From Enoplolaimus lenunculus (Eukaryota; Nematoda; Enoplea; Enoplida; Thoracostomopsidae): a stretch of 64,000 bases of DNA. The stretch lies in the NCBI GenBank assembly GCA_030248215.1, contig JASANG010003984.1, positions 372,001-436,000 on the forward strand, written 5' to 3'. The notes beneath the pieces are model-generated. The model was not told the origin of the DNA. It was given only the letters and a program-made list of their open reading frames with translations, and ran no database searches. Both the position numbers and the translations under genes were made by a program. Below are positions 34,001 through 48,000 of the stretch, piece by piece; positions within the stretch are counted from its first letter, which is position 1, and the number at the start of each line of letters is the position of its first letter.

Positions 34001-36010
34001 ACAAGCAATTTAATTTCAGCAATAATGGGTTTTCGGTGCGAAGAATCTGAATAAATTGTCTATAAACATTTAAAAGCGATTATCGAATAGTTTGTAATAG
34101 CTTATAATTGCATATTTGCTTAATTGACGAGAAAAAATTATGACTTTAAATTATTTCAATAATTATTAGGGTGGCTGAAGGGTTCTTGGGTGCGAGGAAT
34201 CTTAGGAAATTGCTTAAAAACCTCCAAAACCGACAAATGAATATTGTTATTTTTGATGGTTATAAAACAATTCATTTACATAGTGCTGAATTATATTAAA
34301 CTTTTGAGCGGGAAATTTTCTGGCTTTGCTTTGATTTTACATTGTACATACTTCTGTGTGTAAAGCTTAAGAAGCTTGACTTGCTATACAATTTAATCAC
34401 AGCAAAATTTTAATATTTCCATGTTTAAAATTCCGCTTTATGACATTGCAGATTACAGTTGTAAGTATTCTGTATCCTGTAGGTTTTACCGGAACCGCAT
34501 GTTCGGCTGAGGCCTGGTAGCTACACATATTTATTAAGCTCAGTCGGATTTTTTTACGGAAGTTGTCTGTTATTCGAATTTTTGTTTTGAAGATATTTAC
34601 AGCTCTTTTTGGTACATACATGAATTTAGTAAAAATAATATTGTGTGTTTAAGTTTCAATTTCGTATTTCGCAGTAATGCTGGGATTGGGAATTTCAAGA
34701 CGACAATTGATCAATTAATTTTTTCTATCGTTCTTTGCAGCTTCAAAATGTTTTGTTACTTATGTTAATTTTTTGTGTTGGTAAAATTTCTAATTGCAAT
34801 CATTTATACATTATTCAGGCGCTTCATTTGTGAAACGTTATCTCGCAACACCGTCAATTAATATGCTCACCTGCTTTGAAGAACTGAAAGGAAGTAGTAA
34901 TGTGCGTATATTTGTTTAATTTTTATCACATTTAGAACAATAAACTGTTTTAAATTGAAAGCACAGAAAGGTGTAATAAGTATTTATTATTAAAAATTGA
35001 GCTTAAGTTGACATTTAAAGAAATAATTGGTTTATAATATTTGTAAATAATGCAAGTGTAAATACTGAGGCACAGCTAGGATGGTGCTGTATTTTTTTGA
35101 AGAATTATTGTCGTACTCGACTGAAAAGTAGTACCTTTGTAAATATAAAGTTTTTGTCGTGCAGCATCTTTAAGCTTAAATCATATAAATTGGCAAATAA
35201 AATTTATTGACTTACGGCACATGCTGGTTCCGAGCAGCGCTGTACGATAAGTATAGCGCCACATCTTATGGTAATATATACGTTTCTTTTAGAAACAGGT
35301 TACTGCCGCTTTACATGCAAAAACAACACTAACAAAAATCAATGCTCTGATTTCTACATAGTAAGTTCGACTGCCGGTGCTGTGCTTAGATGATTTTGAT
35401 GGCCAGGGTCTTTATTAAACGATCGCGTTAAAATGTGGCTAAAGTAAATGGGATAATTTTAGACTCGGAATTCTGATAAGTTTGAAATTGCTATATCAGC
35501 GTGACATAACTTATGAACATCGTCACTTTATAAGTTTGCGGTCATAGTCTAAATCGTGTGCATAAAATTACGAAATAACCCTGTCAGACATGGTTATGCA
35601 ATTTCCACAATATGCGTACACAAGGTGACTTTTGGAGGGGTAGCGTGATGTGCACTGAAGCTTTTTTGGCTTCAGTGCGATGCACACTATCCCTTGAAAA
35701 GTCACCTGGTGTATGCATGATATTGTGGAATTTGCATTTATTTTTTGGTGCTCGAAAATGTTTTCAAATTTCTCAAGGAGTCTAATCAAGATTCGTGCTA
35801 TTTCGAATCATACAGTTTGAAAATTTGTATTGTTTTTATTGTGAGTAAAATTTTGTTTTTGTTTTTAGCCCGTTATGCCACAGACTATATCTAGCTCGAT
35901 GTAGAGCTCGTACTACAGATGGAAAATATACCGAATGCGCGAATATTTGTGATTTTTACCGTTATTTGTATATTGTAAACTTACATAAAGACTACAAGGA
36001 TGATGCAGAT
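28032..36010 (+). CDS. N-terminal exons of the TTC3-like gene
   Basis: Exons 28032-28121 (MIFYGDSSSVPELNTD, Ser/Asp-rich start), 29128-29221, 30838-31015 (TLSEVKQHVGYSSWYMMTPW), 32081-32246 (SFENLFRRSLGSMLEKG), 34819-34901 (FVKRYLATPSINMLTCFEEL), 35293-35360 and 35869-36010 (CHRLYLARCRARTTDGKY, TPR-like spacing of small and aromatic residues). All have clean AG acceptors and GT donors. The phases join except between 32246 and 34819, where either another exon is missing or the donor lies 4 nt further on. Together they resemble the region before and within the first TPRs of TTC3, at low identity. Introns are 0.25-2.6 kb and hold several MITEs. Confidence 0.6.
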
Positions 36011-39000
36011 GTAAGTTGCGGGAGGGATATTGAACGTATATTTTGCACAATTTTCGATATTTACAAATATATCAATTAAAGTTAGTGCGCCTTCACGCGT
36101 GGTTTTGTTGGCGGTGTGGGGCACCGGAAACTATTGGTTGACAAAGTGTACTGTTCTGTAGACTTGACTCATAACATGCTATACAGATAGGTCCTGCCAT
36201 AATTTTATAACTTTGTATAATTAAACATAAGTTAACCAAGTAGGCCTTATAGGAGGAAAATAAGGTTATGAAATACTGAAATAATCATATATAAAAGTTA
36301 TCGAAAACATTTTTTGCTAGATGTTCCTGGTTGAGGATATATCTCTCTGACTCCGTCACATGGGTCTTCCCAATATCTCCTAAAACGTTGACACAGTCCA
36401 GTTTGGACGATTTAGACTCGAAAGTTTGAGATATTAACGCAGTGATTATAATGACTAGCTCAAGTAGAGTGCCAGATTTGGCCCAAGCGCTAATGGGTGT
36501 ACGCCCAGTATTGCACGGTTCACTATTATAATTCTGGCCGGACGACTTCTCTCTTATTATTCACTTCATATCGTATGGTGCGGTGTGTATCTTAGGATCT
36601 TCGTCGAACAACCGAAAGTTTACTGTGGCCTCCCTATCCAAGCACTGGTTATTGCGCGCGGTATGAGTTGCTATCCAAAAAGTTACAGTGCGTGTCAGAA
36701 CTGGTAACTCATGGATTTATTCCTGTAGATTGGATAAGTTATGCTAGTAAGTTGAACTGAATAGTAGGCAATTGCGACGTTTTTAGTTATCAGTACTAAA
36801 GCTTTTTACTATATCGATCGTTCGTTTTCACGTGGGTTTTAGGTTAATTGTGTTTTCGGCATTACTATGATTAATCCATTGTGTAAACCAACGTTTTGAC
36901 CGAAAGTGTTAAAATTACGACTCGTAGGCGTTTCAGATTTATGTAAATAAAAACAATGCAGTATTAGACATTTAAGTTGAGTGCACGATCACGTATTTTT
37001 GTTTTAGCAACGCCTTACGAAATGCTGGACCCACAGGAAAAGCCAAAACCAGAAGCCCCTGATAAAAAGACGAAAGCAGCCAAAACAAAGAATAATAAAA
37101 ACAAAAATAATAATAATAATAATAATAATAACATTAATAGTAATGATAACAAAAATGTCGGCAGTAATCGCATTAAAAATTATATTGCTATTATTAATAA
37201 TACTGAAAATAATAATAACAATGTTAATAATAAAATTAATAATGGTATAACCACTAAGGAAATCGCGGAAACTTTAAAAAAGATTAACAATAGCCGAACA
37301 GCAAGCATGCACAGTGTCTCTACTAAATCTGAATTTGATATTGCGTCTATTAAATTAAAAGCAGACCTCAAAGAAGGCGGAGAATCCAGCACTGTTCATA
37401 CGCACAACGATGAGTTGCTTCGAAAGAAACAAGTTAGTCAACAAAAAATTGCTTACCTTGCAAGTCTGTAAACGAAGCTATGCATCTTGTATCAGGCGTA
37501 GCGGGCATGGCTGAGCTGGAGCGTGAAGCAGTTAGCTAAGCATGTTTTGTATTTTTGGGCATGCTGCATCTGTCTTTTACTTCGGTGCATTTTGAAAATG
37601 TATTCGCAACAGTTGCTATAGCTACCGACGGTTAAAATCTTGGCTTAGGCAGGCAGATCAGAGATATCGATAAGCGGACTTGAGGTGTTTTGATTACAGT
37701 CTGTCAGTTACTTCGCAGTTCACTAGCCCAATCTCGAGTGGAGGGATTATACTGATTTTTGTTAAACGAAACCCGTGTGCTTTTTTCTTTTTTGGCCACA
37801 ATTTTCAGTTGAAATTGCGAACCCGGGGACTTTTTCTAGTGGGGGGTGAACTTGGGGGAATGTGCCGAGTGGGGGGACTTTGGTCTGTGGGGCTACCGAC
37901 CTACTCCCCCACCGGCGCAACGCCAATTACATAATATTCTTAAACTGTTTTTATTTTTCTTGATCCTTGATGACTAGTAATTCTGTTGTGAACCCATTTA
38001 GTTTCCTTATATTGTTGTCAATTTACTTTATTGAATCGAAGTGAGCTATAACCTCGTCATCTCATAGTGAAATGTTTGGGAACCATTCAGTTGTTGATTA
38101 GAACAAGTTAGTGTCACTGATGACTGTTGCAATAGCGTGCAACTAAGTAAAAATTGTGTGGTGCAAAATGTACCGCCGTGCGTTGCGTTTTTGGCTAACC
38201 TTCTATTATTTAGGGGAGTAGTTGATGTTTGAAACGTAGAATTCGCATGCTTTTTAAAAGTACGAACGGAGTAAATTGATGAAATTTCATTTTGCCATCG
38301 AAAACACTAAAAGGTAGTGTTATCACGCGTCAATTTTCAAAATTGTCATGCTCAACTCTACCCCCACGCAGAAATTGCGTTAACTCTACCCTAACACGTG
38401 TCACAGCCCTACCCTAACATATGTCACATAACATTTTGTAACATTCGTTATCGTAGCGTTTGCCTAATTCTTGCGTTATGGTAGGGTTGGTAAACTTGGT
38501 CCTCTAAATAACGGGGTGGGGGAGGCCAAAGACTCAACTTGCGCTGGGTAAATTCCTTTATACACAGAATAAACCCAGTTGCCGGGGTGCAAAGCGAAAC
38601 TGGACTATGTAGGAATCGGAACAGCAAATTTATACCGGAATCGGAACTACAAATTTTGTGACTATGCGAATAATTAAAACGGTAATTTTGTGTGTTTAGA
38701 TGTTGAGATCGAGAGAATTTTTATGCAACATATCCCAAAATGTAAGGTTAAATTAAAATTTCAAAATTCCGATTGCAACATTAAAATTAAAATTTTAAAA
38801 TTCGGGTTCCGATTCATCGTACAATCGTGATCGAAAGTCGTTTTGAATCGGAATTCTTTGGCTTAACTGGTGCAGTTCAAGCTTAAAACTGCAGTGGTAA
38901 GTAGGAAAATCATACTTGCTTTCGAAATATTTGGATTTTAGGTAGAAACTGGAACTGAGTCAAAGAAATTTGATCAGAAGGCAAAAAGTGAAGTTGCCGC

Positions 39001-42000
39001 TCGCACAACGAAAGGTTCTGAGCTTATACCAATGGACAAGCCGCAGTCCATTGATAGCGAAGTGAAAAAACTGTCAGATAAAACATCTGGAAAAGTAAAC
39101 GTTGGTTATAAATTGTGTTGCACCGTACATCTATATTAGTGAAGCTGGAACGACTAATATACGTTTGTATTTTGGGCATTGTTAGAGCATTGAATAAAAT
39201 AAATTTTGGTTTTCTAAATGAATGATTATCACAAATTTGCGAAATTAATTTTTTGTCGGAGGGCAAAATAATTTGTACTTGAAACGCATTTTTCAGGTTT
39301 AGTTTTTAAACTTCGTGCTTGAAATCCAGAGATAAGTAGGAAAATATTAGATGACTGCTTATTTTTGTGTTTTAGTTAGAAAATGGATCTGAACCAAAAA
39401 GATTCGATCCAAAGGTGAAAAATGCCGCTCGTTCAAGAAAGGGTTCTGGACTTGCAGAAAGATGCAAGCCACAGTCCACTGATTTCGAAATGACAAAACT
39501 ATTGGATGAAACATCTGGAAAAGTAAAAGATGGTTATGTTTTTGCACAGTACATATTAGATATTATTAAAGGTGGGATGACAAACATACGTATCTTTGGC
39601 ATTGTTAGAGCTTACAACTTTGAACAAAATTTGGTTTTCTAAATTATGCGTATGTGTTTGCGATTATCACAAATTTAAAAAAACGTTTTGTTTTCTGCGA
39701 AATTAATTTTTTGGTGGTGGGCATTATACTTGAAACGCGTTTTTCATGTTTATATTTTGTAAACTAGTTATGCTTTCAACACTGAGAAACTTCTGTACAT
39801 TGCCCGTAAAAATTAAATTCGATTTGTTGACGTCCTTAATAACTTGAACGTTGTCATAAACTGACGTTAACTTTTTGTTTTGAAAAGTGTATTTTTGTTT
39901 TTGTCTGTCTGTTTGCTTAGGCAGCATCCGCAATAATTTGTTACGCTGAGTGTAAAAACGGATTTCTGTTTTGCATACGACGTTTAATTAATTTCATTTT
40001 TAGTATTAAACTAGTAATCCGTAGTTGCGCACATTATGTGCAAATCTCTTAATACACTGTATTGCTATGTTTAAATGGATTTGTTTTAAGCAAGTCTACT
40101 CATAAGCCTTGAAACTTGATTAACAATTAATAAGACAAAATTTATATTTCAATGGAAACATCGTGTTAACAGGGATGTAGTGAGATTTTGAACTCTCGAA
40201 TTAAACGTGATCGGAAAGGTCATGAAAGTGTCCATTTTGTCGGAAAGGGATAGTATTCCCTGTCCCACCCCTTGTATTACCCACCTGCATGTAAAAACAG
40301 TTGGAACAACGAACTTTAAACTGAAAAAAAAACTGTTTTGCATCAATAGTTTCCGTGACTGAAACATTTCTTGTAACTCAAAGTTCGTCATCAACTTCCT
40401 TGGGAACAGAACTGGAGAAGTAAGCTAGATCAATGAAAAGCCAATAGTGCTAGTTTTGTATTCAATTTTAATATATTATCTAGTGTGGGTTTAGATGTAA
40501 AGAAGCATATACTCGGACACCCTTTAAACCCTTGGTGGATTCTAGTTTCATTGCATTAACACAGAAGATCATGTGTAAGGCAGTGTACTTGAATTTTTTT
40601 CATGTTTCCTTGTAAGTCAGGCTGCAGTCTGGCTGGTAGCAAAGTTACAAAAATGCCCGTCGTTATGTTTGTGCGAATGATGGACTCCGGACCCACCATC
40701 CGCAGTGTTTAAGGCAATATACAAATTAAATATGTATACGTTAAATATACGGAAAGGAAGACCGGCTTCGTAACATGGAATAACAACAAAAGAAAAACTA
40801 AACAACGGTCTTCTATCTTCCAAATTTTTATTCACAAGTGGAGAAATAAAGTTTCATATTTTGTAATACAAATGTTTTCAACAGAGCCGGATTGTAAATA
40901 CTCTGCTGAACCGGAACCGGGTGGTAACCGTATAATAACTAAATTTTTGCAAATGTCGGTAATGTTACAGTCGCACAAAAGTAAATGTGTACTGGTTTAA
41001 AATTAATTGTCAGCTTGGATTTTGCATTTCACTTTGTTGTCAAAAACTTAAAATTATTGACTTGCTCGGAAATACAGTAGCAGAAAAATGTCCAGTATTT
41101 TCACATGCAAAACGTAGTTTTATGATATTCGTAACCACAACCGCAGATATTCTATATCCGGTAGATTCATACGGGATACAGATATCAAACCGAAACCGGA
41201 TATATGGTCGATCCCTTATGTATTAGTTTGGTGCCTTTCAGGCGACTGCATCGGCAGTTCGGGCATTGCTCAACAAATTGAAGCCGTCAAATTTCGACGA
41301 ATTAGCAAAGGAATTTTTGAAATACATAGACGATTGTGAGGAAAACAACGCGGAAGACGAAACGCGATCGATTGTTGATATTGTGTTTCGCAAAGCAATC
41401 GAAGAACCAAACTTTTGCCAGATTTACGCCCGCCTGAGTGAATATGTCTGTAAGGTGAGTTGAGTTTTCTTTGAGTGTAATTTCAGCCGGGGTCAAAAGT
41501 CTGACTGGAGATTCTGAAAGCAACTGATTATAATCATTAGGGTTTTCGCTTCACTGGCAAAAATTCTGTTTTGCGAGCACAAAGCAATATACGTTATGAC
41601 CTGGTTTAATAACGGTGGTGTTGACGCATAAAACCAAAGTATCCAGTTCAGGAACGTACGTACAGGTATGAGAATCAATAGACAGTGAGCAATGCTCATA
41701 CGGGATTGATGGTCGAAGCATCTTTAGCCAATTTCCCGAATTACGAAAGCGTCTTAGATCTGAGAATTGAATGAACGACAGAAACTGTTTGAGTTTGAAT
41801 GTAGTCCACGCCAGCTGGATTGGTACTATTACTGTTACCAGCAAATAATTACTAGGCAAAAGTAGACGTGTGTGTTACAAGTTTATCATTATTTTTGTGT
41901 TGACATTTTTGGAATGCGAGTTTTATGTTTTTATTTTGATACCTTTTTACAGCGTCAGCTTCAAGTTGGTAATCGTTCAACATTCCGTAACTTTTTGCTG

Positions 42001-45000
42001 TTCATGTGTCAGTCAGAATTTGAAACGTATAAAGATATCGAAAAAGAATTTGCAGCCGAACAAGAAAAAATTGACGCTGCACAAGTAAGCCAATTGAGAT
42101 ATATGACCACGGTTATCTGTCAGGGTCGTTTTATGTGTGGTTGTAGATAGGGATGACAGGATGTGCGTTGCAGGTAGCCGTACTGCTGCTATATGGTTAT
42201 CTGCAATCCTTTTTATCCTGGGTCCCTATTGTCAAATGTGTGTATCACATATTGTAACTTTCGAACCAGAGCATGCTGAGACTGAAAATTTTGCACATTT
42301 TTTGCATTTACTTTGTTCTACTCCTGTACCAATTTTGAGTTCAGTAACAGCAATAGTTAGGTAGTTTGCAAACCAATTACTAACTGATGATAGTTATAGA
42401 AATTTGAAAATACGGGCCCTGAACAGAGAAGTTAAGGTTTTGTGTAACTTACGGGCGCCGGTAGGAATTTAAGCGAATTTTGACTTGTAATCATAACTAC
42501 TTTTCAGAGCAGATTTGTTGGTTTATTTTTCAGGACCCTAAAATAAGACGCGAATTAGAAGATGCTCGCACGGAACGAGTTAGTAAAGTAAAACAACGAG
42601 CCTTAGGAAATATGAGGTTTGTATATCGGACTGGTGCTAGATACTTAGTCAAAATCCAGCACGAACATTAATGCATAAGTTGTGTACTCTTTGTTTTTTA
42701 ATTTTAGTGTTGATCAGAAATGGGATGGCTCTATAACTTCGGTTATTTGACCCTGTGTATCAGTTTGTAGCACTGTTTTTATTTATAATTTTGTTTCTTG
42801 TAGCTTGTATTATTTAGCTGTTTCATTATTAGTATTTGGTTCGTCGCAGATTTTCTGACTCGCCACTAGTAAGGCTATGTTAACCGGATCTACCCCAGAG
42901 GTTGTCCCAGAAGTAGGGTGGCTGGGCTGCCCCCCCAAAATGTTTCGCCGGCAGCTAATTTATTTCTCTGCTAAAATTAACTGTAATTTGTAACACAAAA
43001 ATATAAAATAAAATATTTTAATGGCCCTCCGTGTCCAAAAAAATCTTGAGATCGCCATTGATTTGGTCTGCTTATTTGGTATTGTTTTTAATATTTTCCA
43101 GTTTTATTGGTGAGCTTTACAAACACGATATGGTGATACCTAAAATTGTGCAATCATGCATACACAGTTTGATTAACAAAGGCGATGACGAACAAAGTCT
43201 TGAATGCTTATGCAAATTGCTAACAATTATTGGCAAATCGCTATGGGAGCGGTCGCATGTAAGCTTAAATTTGAGGATACGTTTGTTACTGGGCGGTGCT
43301 GAAATTTATTGCGTCACTGACTTGGTGTCACGAAGGTTTTTTACTTTCAAAATTCCGTTTGATATGGACAAAAGCATTGCTTAGAATTTATAATAAATAA
43401 ATAAGTAATAATAATAATAATATTTATAATAACCACGACGACAACAACAACAACAATAATAATAATAGTTATAGTTATATTAGACATTGTATTATATGCG
43501 AATGCCGAACAGAAGTTTATTCAGCGAAGCGTTTTATGTTTTGTACTTGGGGGTCGAAAGGTGGATGTCCGTCCGTCCGTCTGTCCGTCCGAAAAGAATC
43601 TCAGGAACGGCTGAACCGATTTTGATAAACTTTTTTTTGTTTGAAAGCCAATAATTCTGGGGTGTTAACCTCGCATTGGGGTTTTAAAATTTGGAGCCGT
43701 TTATTAGCTACAGGCTAATTTGCATAATTAATTAAACCTAAATTAGTACTTTCCACAATATTTCAGTAATTATTTCAGTTAGAAGCAATCTAATTTTAGC
43801 ATTAAAGGGTTTTTGGGTGCAAGAAATCTCCGTAGACTGTTTACAAACCTCCAAAACTGATAATTGAGTGGTTAGCTAATGGATAATTTGCATATTAGCA
43901 AGGTTATAAGCCTAAACTAGGACTTTTTACAATATTTCACAATTATTAAGGTTAAAAGCAATATAATTTCAGCACTAAAGGGTTTTTAGGTGCAAGGAAT
44001 TTGAATAAAAAGTTTATAAACATCCAAAACCGATAATTGAATAGTTAGCTAATAACTAATTTGCATAATAGCTTAATTGACAAGACAAAACTAGGACTTT
44101 TTAAATTATTTCAATAATTTTTAGGGTTCACTGAAGGTTTTTGGGTGCGAGAAATCTGAATAAATTGTTTACAAACCTCCAAAACCGACAATTGAATAGT
44201 TAGCTAATAGTTAATTTGCATATTAGCTTAATTGACAAGACAAAATTAGGATTTTATTTTTAAATTATTCCAAAAATTATAGGGTGGCTGAAGGGTTTTT
44301 GGGTGCCTGGAATCTGAGGACATTGCTTACAAACCTCCAAAACCGATAAAGGAATAGTTAGCTAATAACTAATTTGCATATTACCTTAATTGCTTACGTG
44401 TGTTCGAGCTTCGCTCAATAAATGTAGTCCCACTACGACTGGTATAAGGTTGTTATTACTTTTACATTTATAACATTTTGAAAAGCCGAAGTGTTTGTTT
44501 CTTATTTGTAAACATTGTATATTTTCCTGTGTGTCAGGCTGTTATCGTCGAAATGAACAGTAATTTTTATATTTAACTATTAATCCAAACGTTTATTGTC
44601 TTTGCGTGGTTCATTGATTGGCTTGTTTTTTTAGAATCATGAACCAATTAAGCGAACGCTAGGCAAGTTGGAATCAATTGCTGCCAGCGGTACAGTTTCA
44701 CCACGGATTAAGTTTATGATACAAGATTTGCTTGAACGTCAAGTAGTGGTACGTACGTTTTCTAAATTGGTTTATCACGACACTTACCTTCCCGTAGAAA
44801 TTGGGTGATGTATGATCAAAATGCAAATTGCTGTCCGGTTTGTGCATTTTTGATATTGCGTCACACTTGTTAGTTGTTTTTCAGTAGCTGTTAGTGCGCT
44901 AGGTCAGACACAGTTATATATTAATATTATTTTCAATATTCTAATTTGGCGAGTAACTTAGATTGGTTTAGTGATAATATTACTCGTAAAATTGGGACCT

Positions 45001-48000
45001 CATTGTACGATTAGGAAGATAACAGTGCACGATGTCCTCTTTTTACAAGTGTGCACAACTGGGTACATTCTGTGTCAAAAGAATGTATCCAGCACACGTT
45101 CCGTTTTTGTCGACCCCCTTAATCTTTTGGGTTGTAACCATTAGAGATCTATTCAACGGTGCAAGCAACATCTTTCCCAACTGGGGAATCGGGCAAAAAT
45201 TCAACACACGTTGGCGCATTTTGTACCACGCTCAAGTTTCTTAAATTTTCAAAAACTAATAAATATATATTCCTTGTACTTTGTGTAACTTTATAATCTC
45301 AAGTTCTTGTCGAATCTTTGCTGCATTTTGGCCTTGCATCGCAAGTCTCGTTTTCAAATAAACCACTACTTGCATTCCTAGTGGCTTGAAACAGTATATG
45401 AGCTGCTGCAATATATCCACTGCGCTGAGAGTACGACTGCAGTTTCGGCCGTCCGATGAAATATTACTCGTAGGTTCGCTCAATAATTGAGCATAATGCT
45501 GGATCAGCCTAAACTGATTCAGTTTTACACAAAATAAACTCAAGCCACTGCAGCAACGGTGATATAGTAACTGTATTCATGAAACATAACTTTTCACATT
45601 CATTCAACTTATTTTTTACATATAGAATCAATTTTGAGCCTTTGTTTGTTTGTTTATTTATTTGTTAAATAATACGTATTATTCAACGTAATTCGTAAAC
45701 AAAATAGCCGTATACTTAACCGGAAGAACCACGTTTAAATTCATGTTGATTTGCATGCGTATATACGTACATAAAAATTTGTGAAAAATTTATCGGAACG
45801 CTTCCCAAAATACTATGTGGGGCGTTCCAGCTTTTAATTAGTTAAAAAATTTATATATGGTTCCATCGAATTGAATTTAATTAAAAGCTCCATTTATTAA
45901 TTAAGCAGTTTGAAAATTAGTACATAATCCTTGGCAATCATTGAGAATGAACCATCGAAGATAGATTTCTCTTCCATAGATAAGGAAGTCTAAAATACAG
46001 TAGATTAAGCGAATACCTATCTGCAACTCCTCAACACGGCCAAAAAATTGCTTGTAATGTTGGCACATCACAGTGGTTGATGCATTACGTGTCTTAGGCT
46101 TTCTGGTTCTGTTCAAGTTTCACTTGTATATGTCGTAATGTCCCGACGTGTAAAATTGAAAAAATCGGTGCCGTTGGCCCGCCTAAGTGAGGGAGTGGGG
46201 TAGGCCAAAACGCAACGTGCGTTGTGTACATTTGTTTGTAAACAGAATGTACCCAGTGACACACTCTTGTCTAACAGAGTGATCATCCACGCGTGATTAC
46301 ATTGATTTAATTGGTGCAATTCGAGTTTGAAACTTCATGGATAAGTTGTAAATTAATGTTAGTTTACTGCGAGGTACTTGTGTTTCAGTTTGAAACGGAA
46401 ACCAAATCAACGAAATTTGATTCAACGGCAAAAAATAAAATTACCGCGCGCGCAAAGAAAGGTTCTGGACTTACACAAACAGACAAGCCACAGTCCGCTG
46501 GTAGCGAAATGAAAAAAAAGATGGATAAAGCATCAGAAAAAATAAATGTTAGCTATAAAGTTTTGGGATTTTTCTGTAAAATGTTCGTTCTCAAAAAACT
46601 AAGTTTGATTTTTTGATATCTTCAAAAATTGAACGTTATCACAAATTAAACTTAACTTTTTGTTTTAGAGAATGTATTTTTGATTGTTTGCGTGTTTTGA
46701 TCTGTTTGGTTCTACTTAAGCTTTACTCTATATTTCCTGATTTCTCAACGTGTGAAATTGAAAAAATCGGTTAACTTGACCCCCATCTCTAATTAAGGGG
46801 AGGTGGGCTAGTCGAAGTTAGCAACATTCGCTCTGGGCACATTCTTGGATACACGGAATATACCCAGCGACTGCCACACTCTTGTCTAATTGGGTGATTA
46901 TCCAGTCTGTATTGCACTGATTTAACTGGTGCAGTTCGTGCATGATATCTAGGATAAGTACGAAAATCTTAGTTGACTGCGGGATAATTGCGTTTTAGGT
47001 AGAAACTGAAACAGAATCAGTGAGATTTGATTCAAAGGCAAAGAATGGAAATGCCGCGCACGCAAGGAATGGTTCTGGACTTGCAGAAATGAACAAGCCA
47101 CAGTCCAGTGATAGTGAAGTGAAAAAACTGACGGATAAAACATCTGGAAAAGTAAAAGTTGGTTATAAAGTTTGTTGTACCGTACATCTATATTAGTGAA
47201 ACTGGAACGACTAATATACGTATGTATTTCGGGCATTGTTAGAGCATTGAATGAAATAAATTTTTAAACTTGATAAGCTTTTAACGCTAGGAACCTTTTG
47301 TACGTTGCCCGTAAAAAACTAAATTGGAGTTTTTGACGCCTTTAAAAAGTCGAACGTTGTCACAAATTAAACTTAACTTTTTGTTTTGGAAAATGTATTT
47401 TTGTTTGTTTACGTGGTTTAACCTGTAGATTTTATTCACGTCTTAGGGTGGCGCTATACGTTTGATGACGTCCGGTGCAGTCCGTCACTGTGCGGTATCG
47501 TACGGGAATTACTCACGTATGATACCTTATGATGACAGAGGCATGTACGATACCGAAAAGCGACGTATGGTGACGGACGGTGCTGCGCAACAAGTATAGC
47601 GCCACTCTAACTCGCTTTATTTCGGAATTTCTCAGGTGCAGTTCGTGCTTGAAATCCAAAGATAAGTAGGAAAATATTAGATGACTGTTATTTTTGTGTT
47701 TTAGTTAGAAAATGGATCTGAACCAAAGAGGTTCGATCCAAAGGCGAAAAATGAAATTGCCGCTCGTTCAAGAAAGGGTTCTGGACTTGCAGAAAGATGC
47801 AAGCCACAGTCCACTGATTTCGAAATGACAAAACTATTGGATGAAACATCTGGAAAAGTAAAAGATGGTTATGTTTTTGCACAGTACATATTAGATATTA
47901 TTAAAGGTTGGATGACAAACATACGTATCTTTGGCATTTTTAGAGCTTAGAACGTTGAACAAAATTTGGTTTTCTAAATTATGCGTATGAGTTTACGATT

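Noticed and set aside
36330-36720. Possible ankyrin-like fragment on the minus strand (TGRTPISAWAKSGTLLEL)
   Set aside because: A single short resemblance without splice signals or a second repeat; at most a decayed relic in an intron.
41242-44748. A complete, independent eIF4G gene
   Set aside because: No start codon, no eIF4E-binding motif and no closing WIPRR block; only the MIF4G core is present, so a module within a larger chain fits better, though nesting is not excluded.
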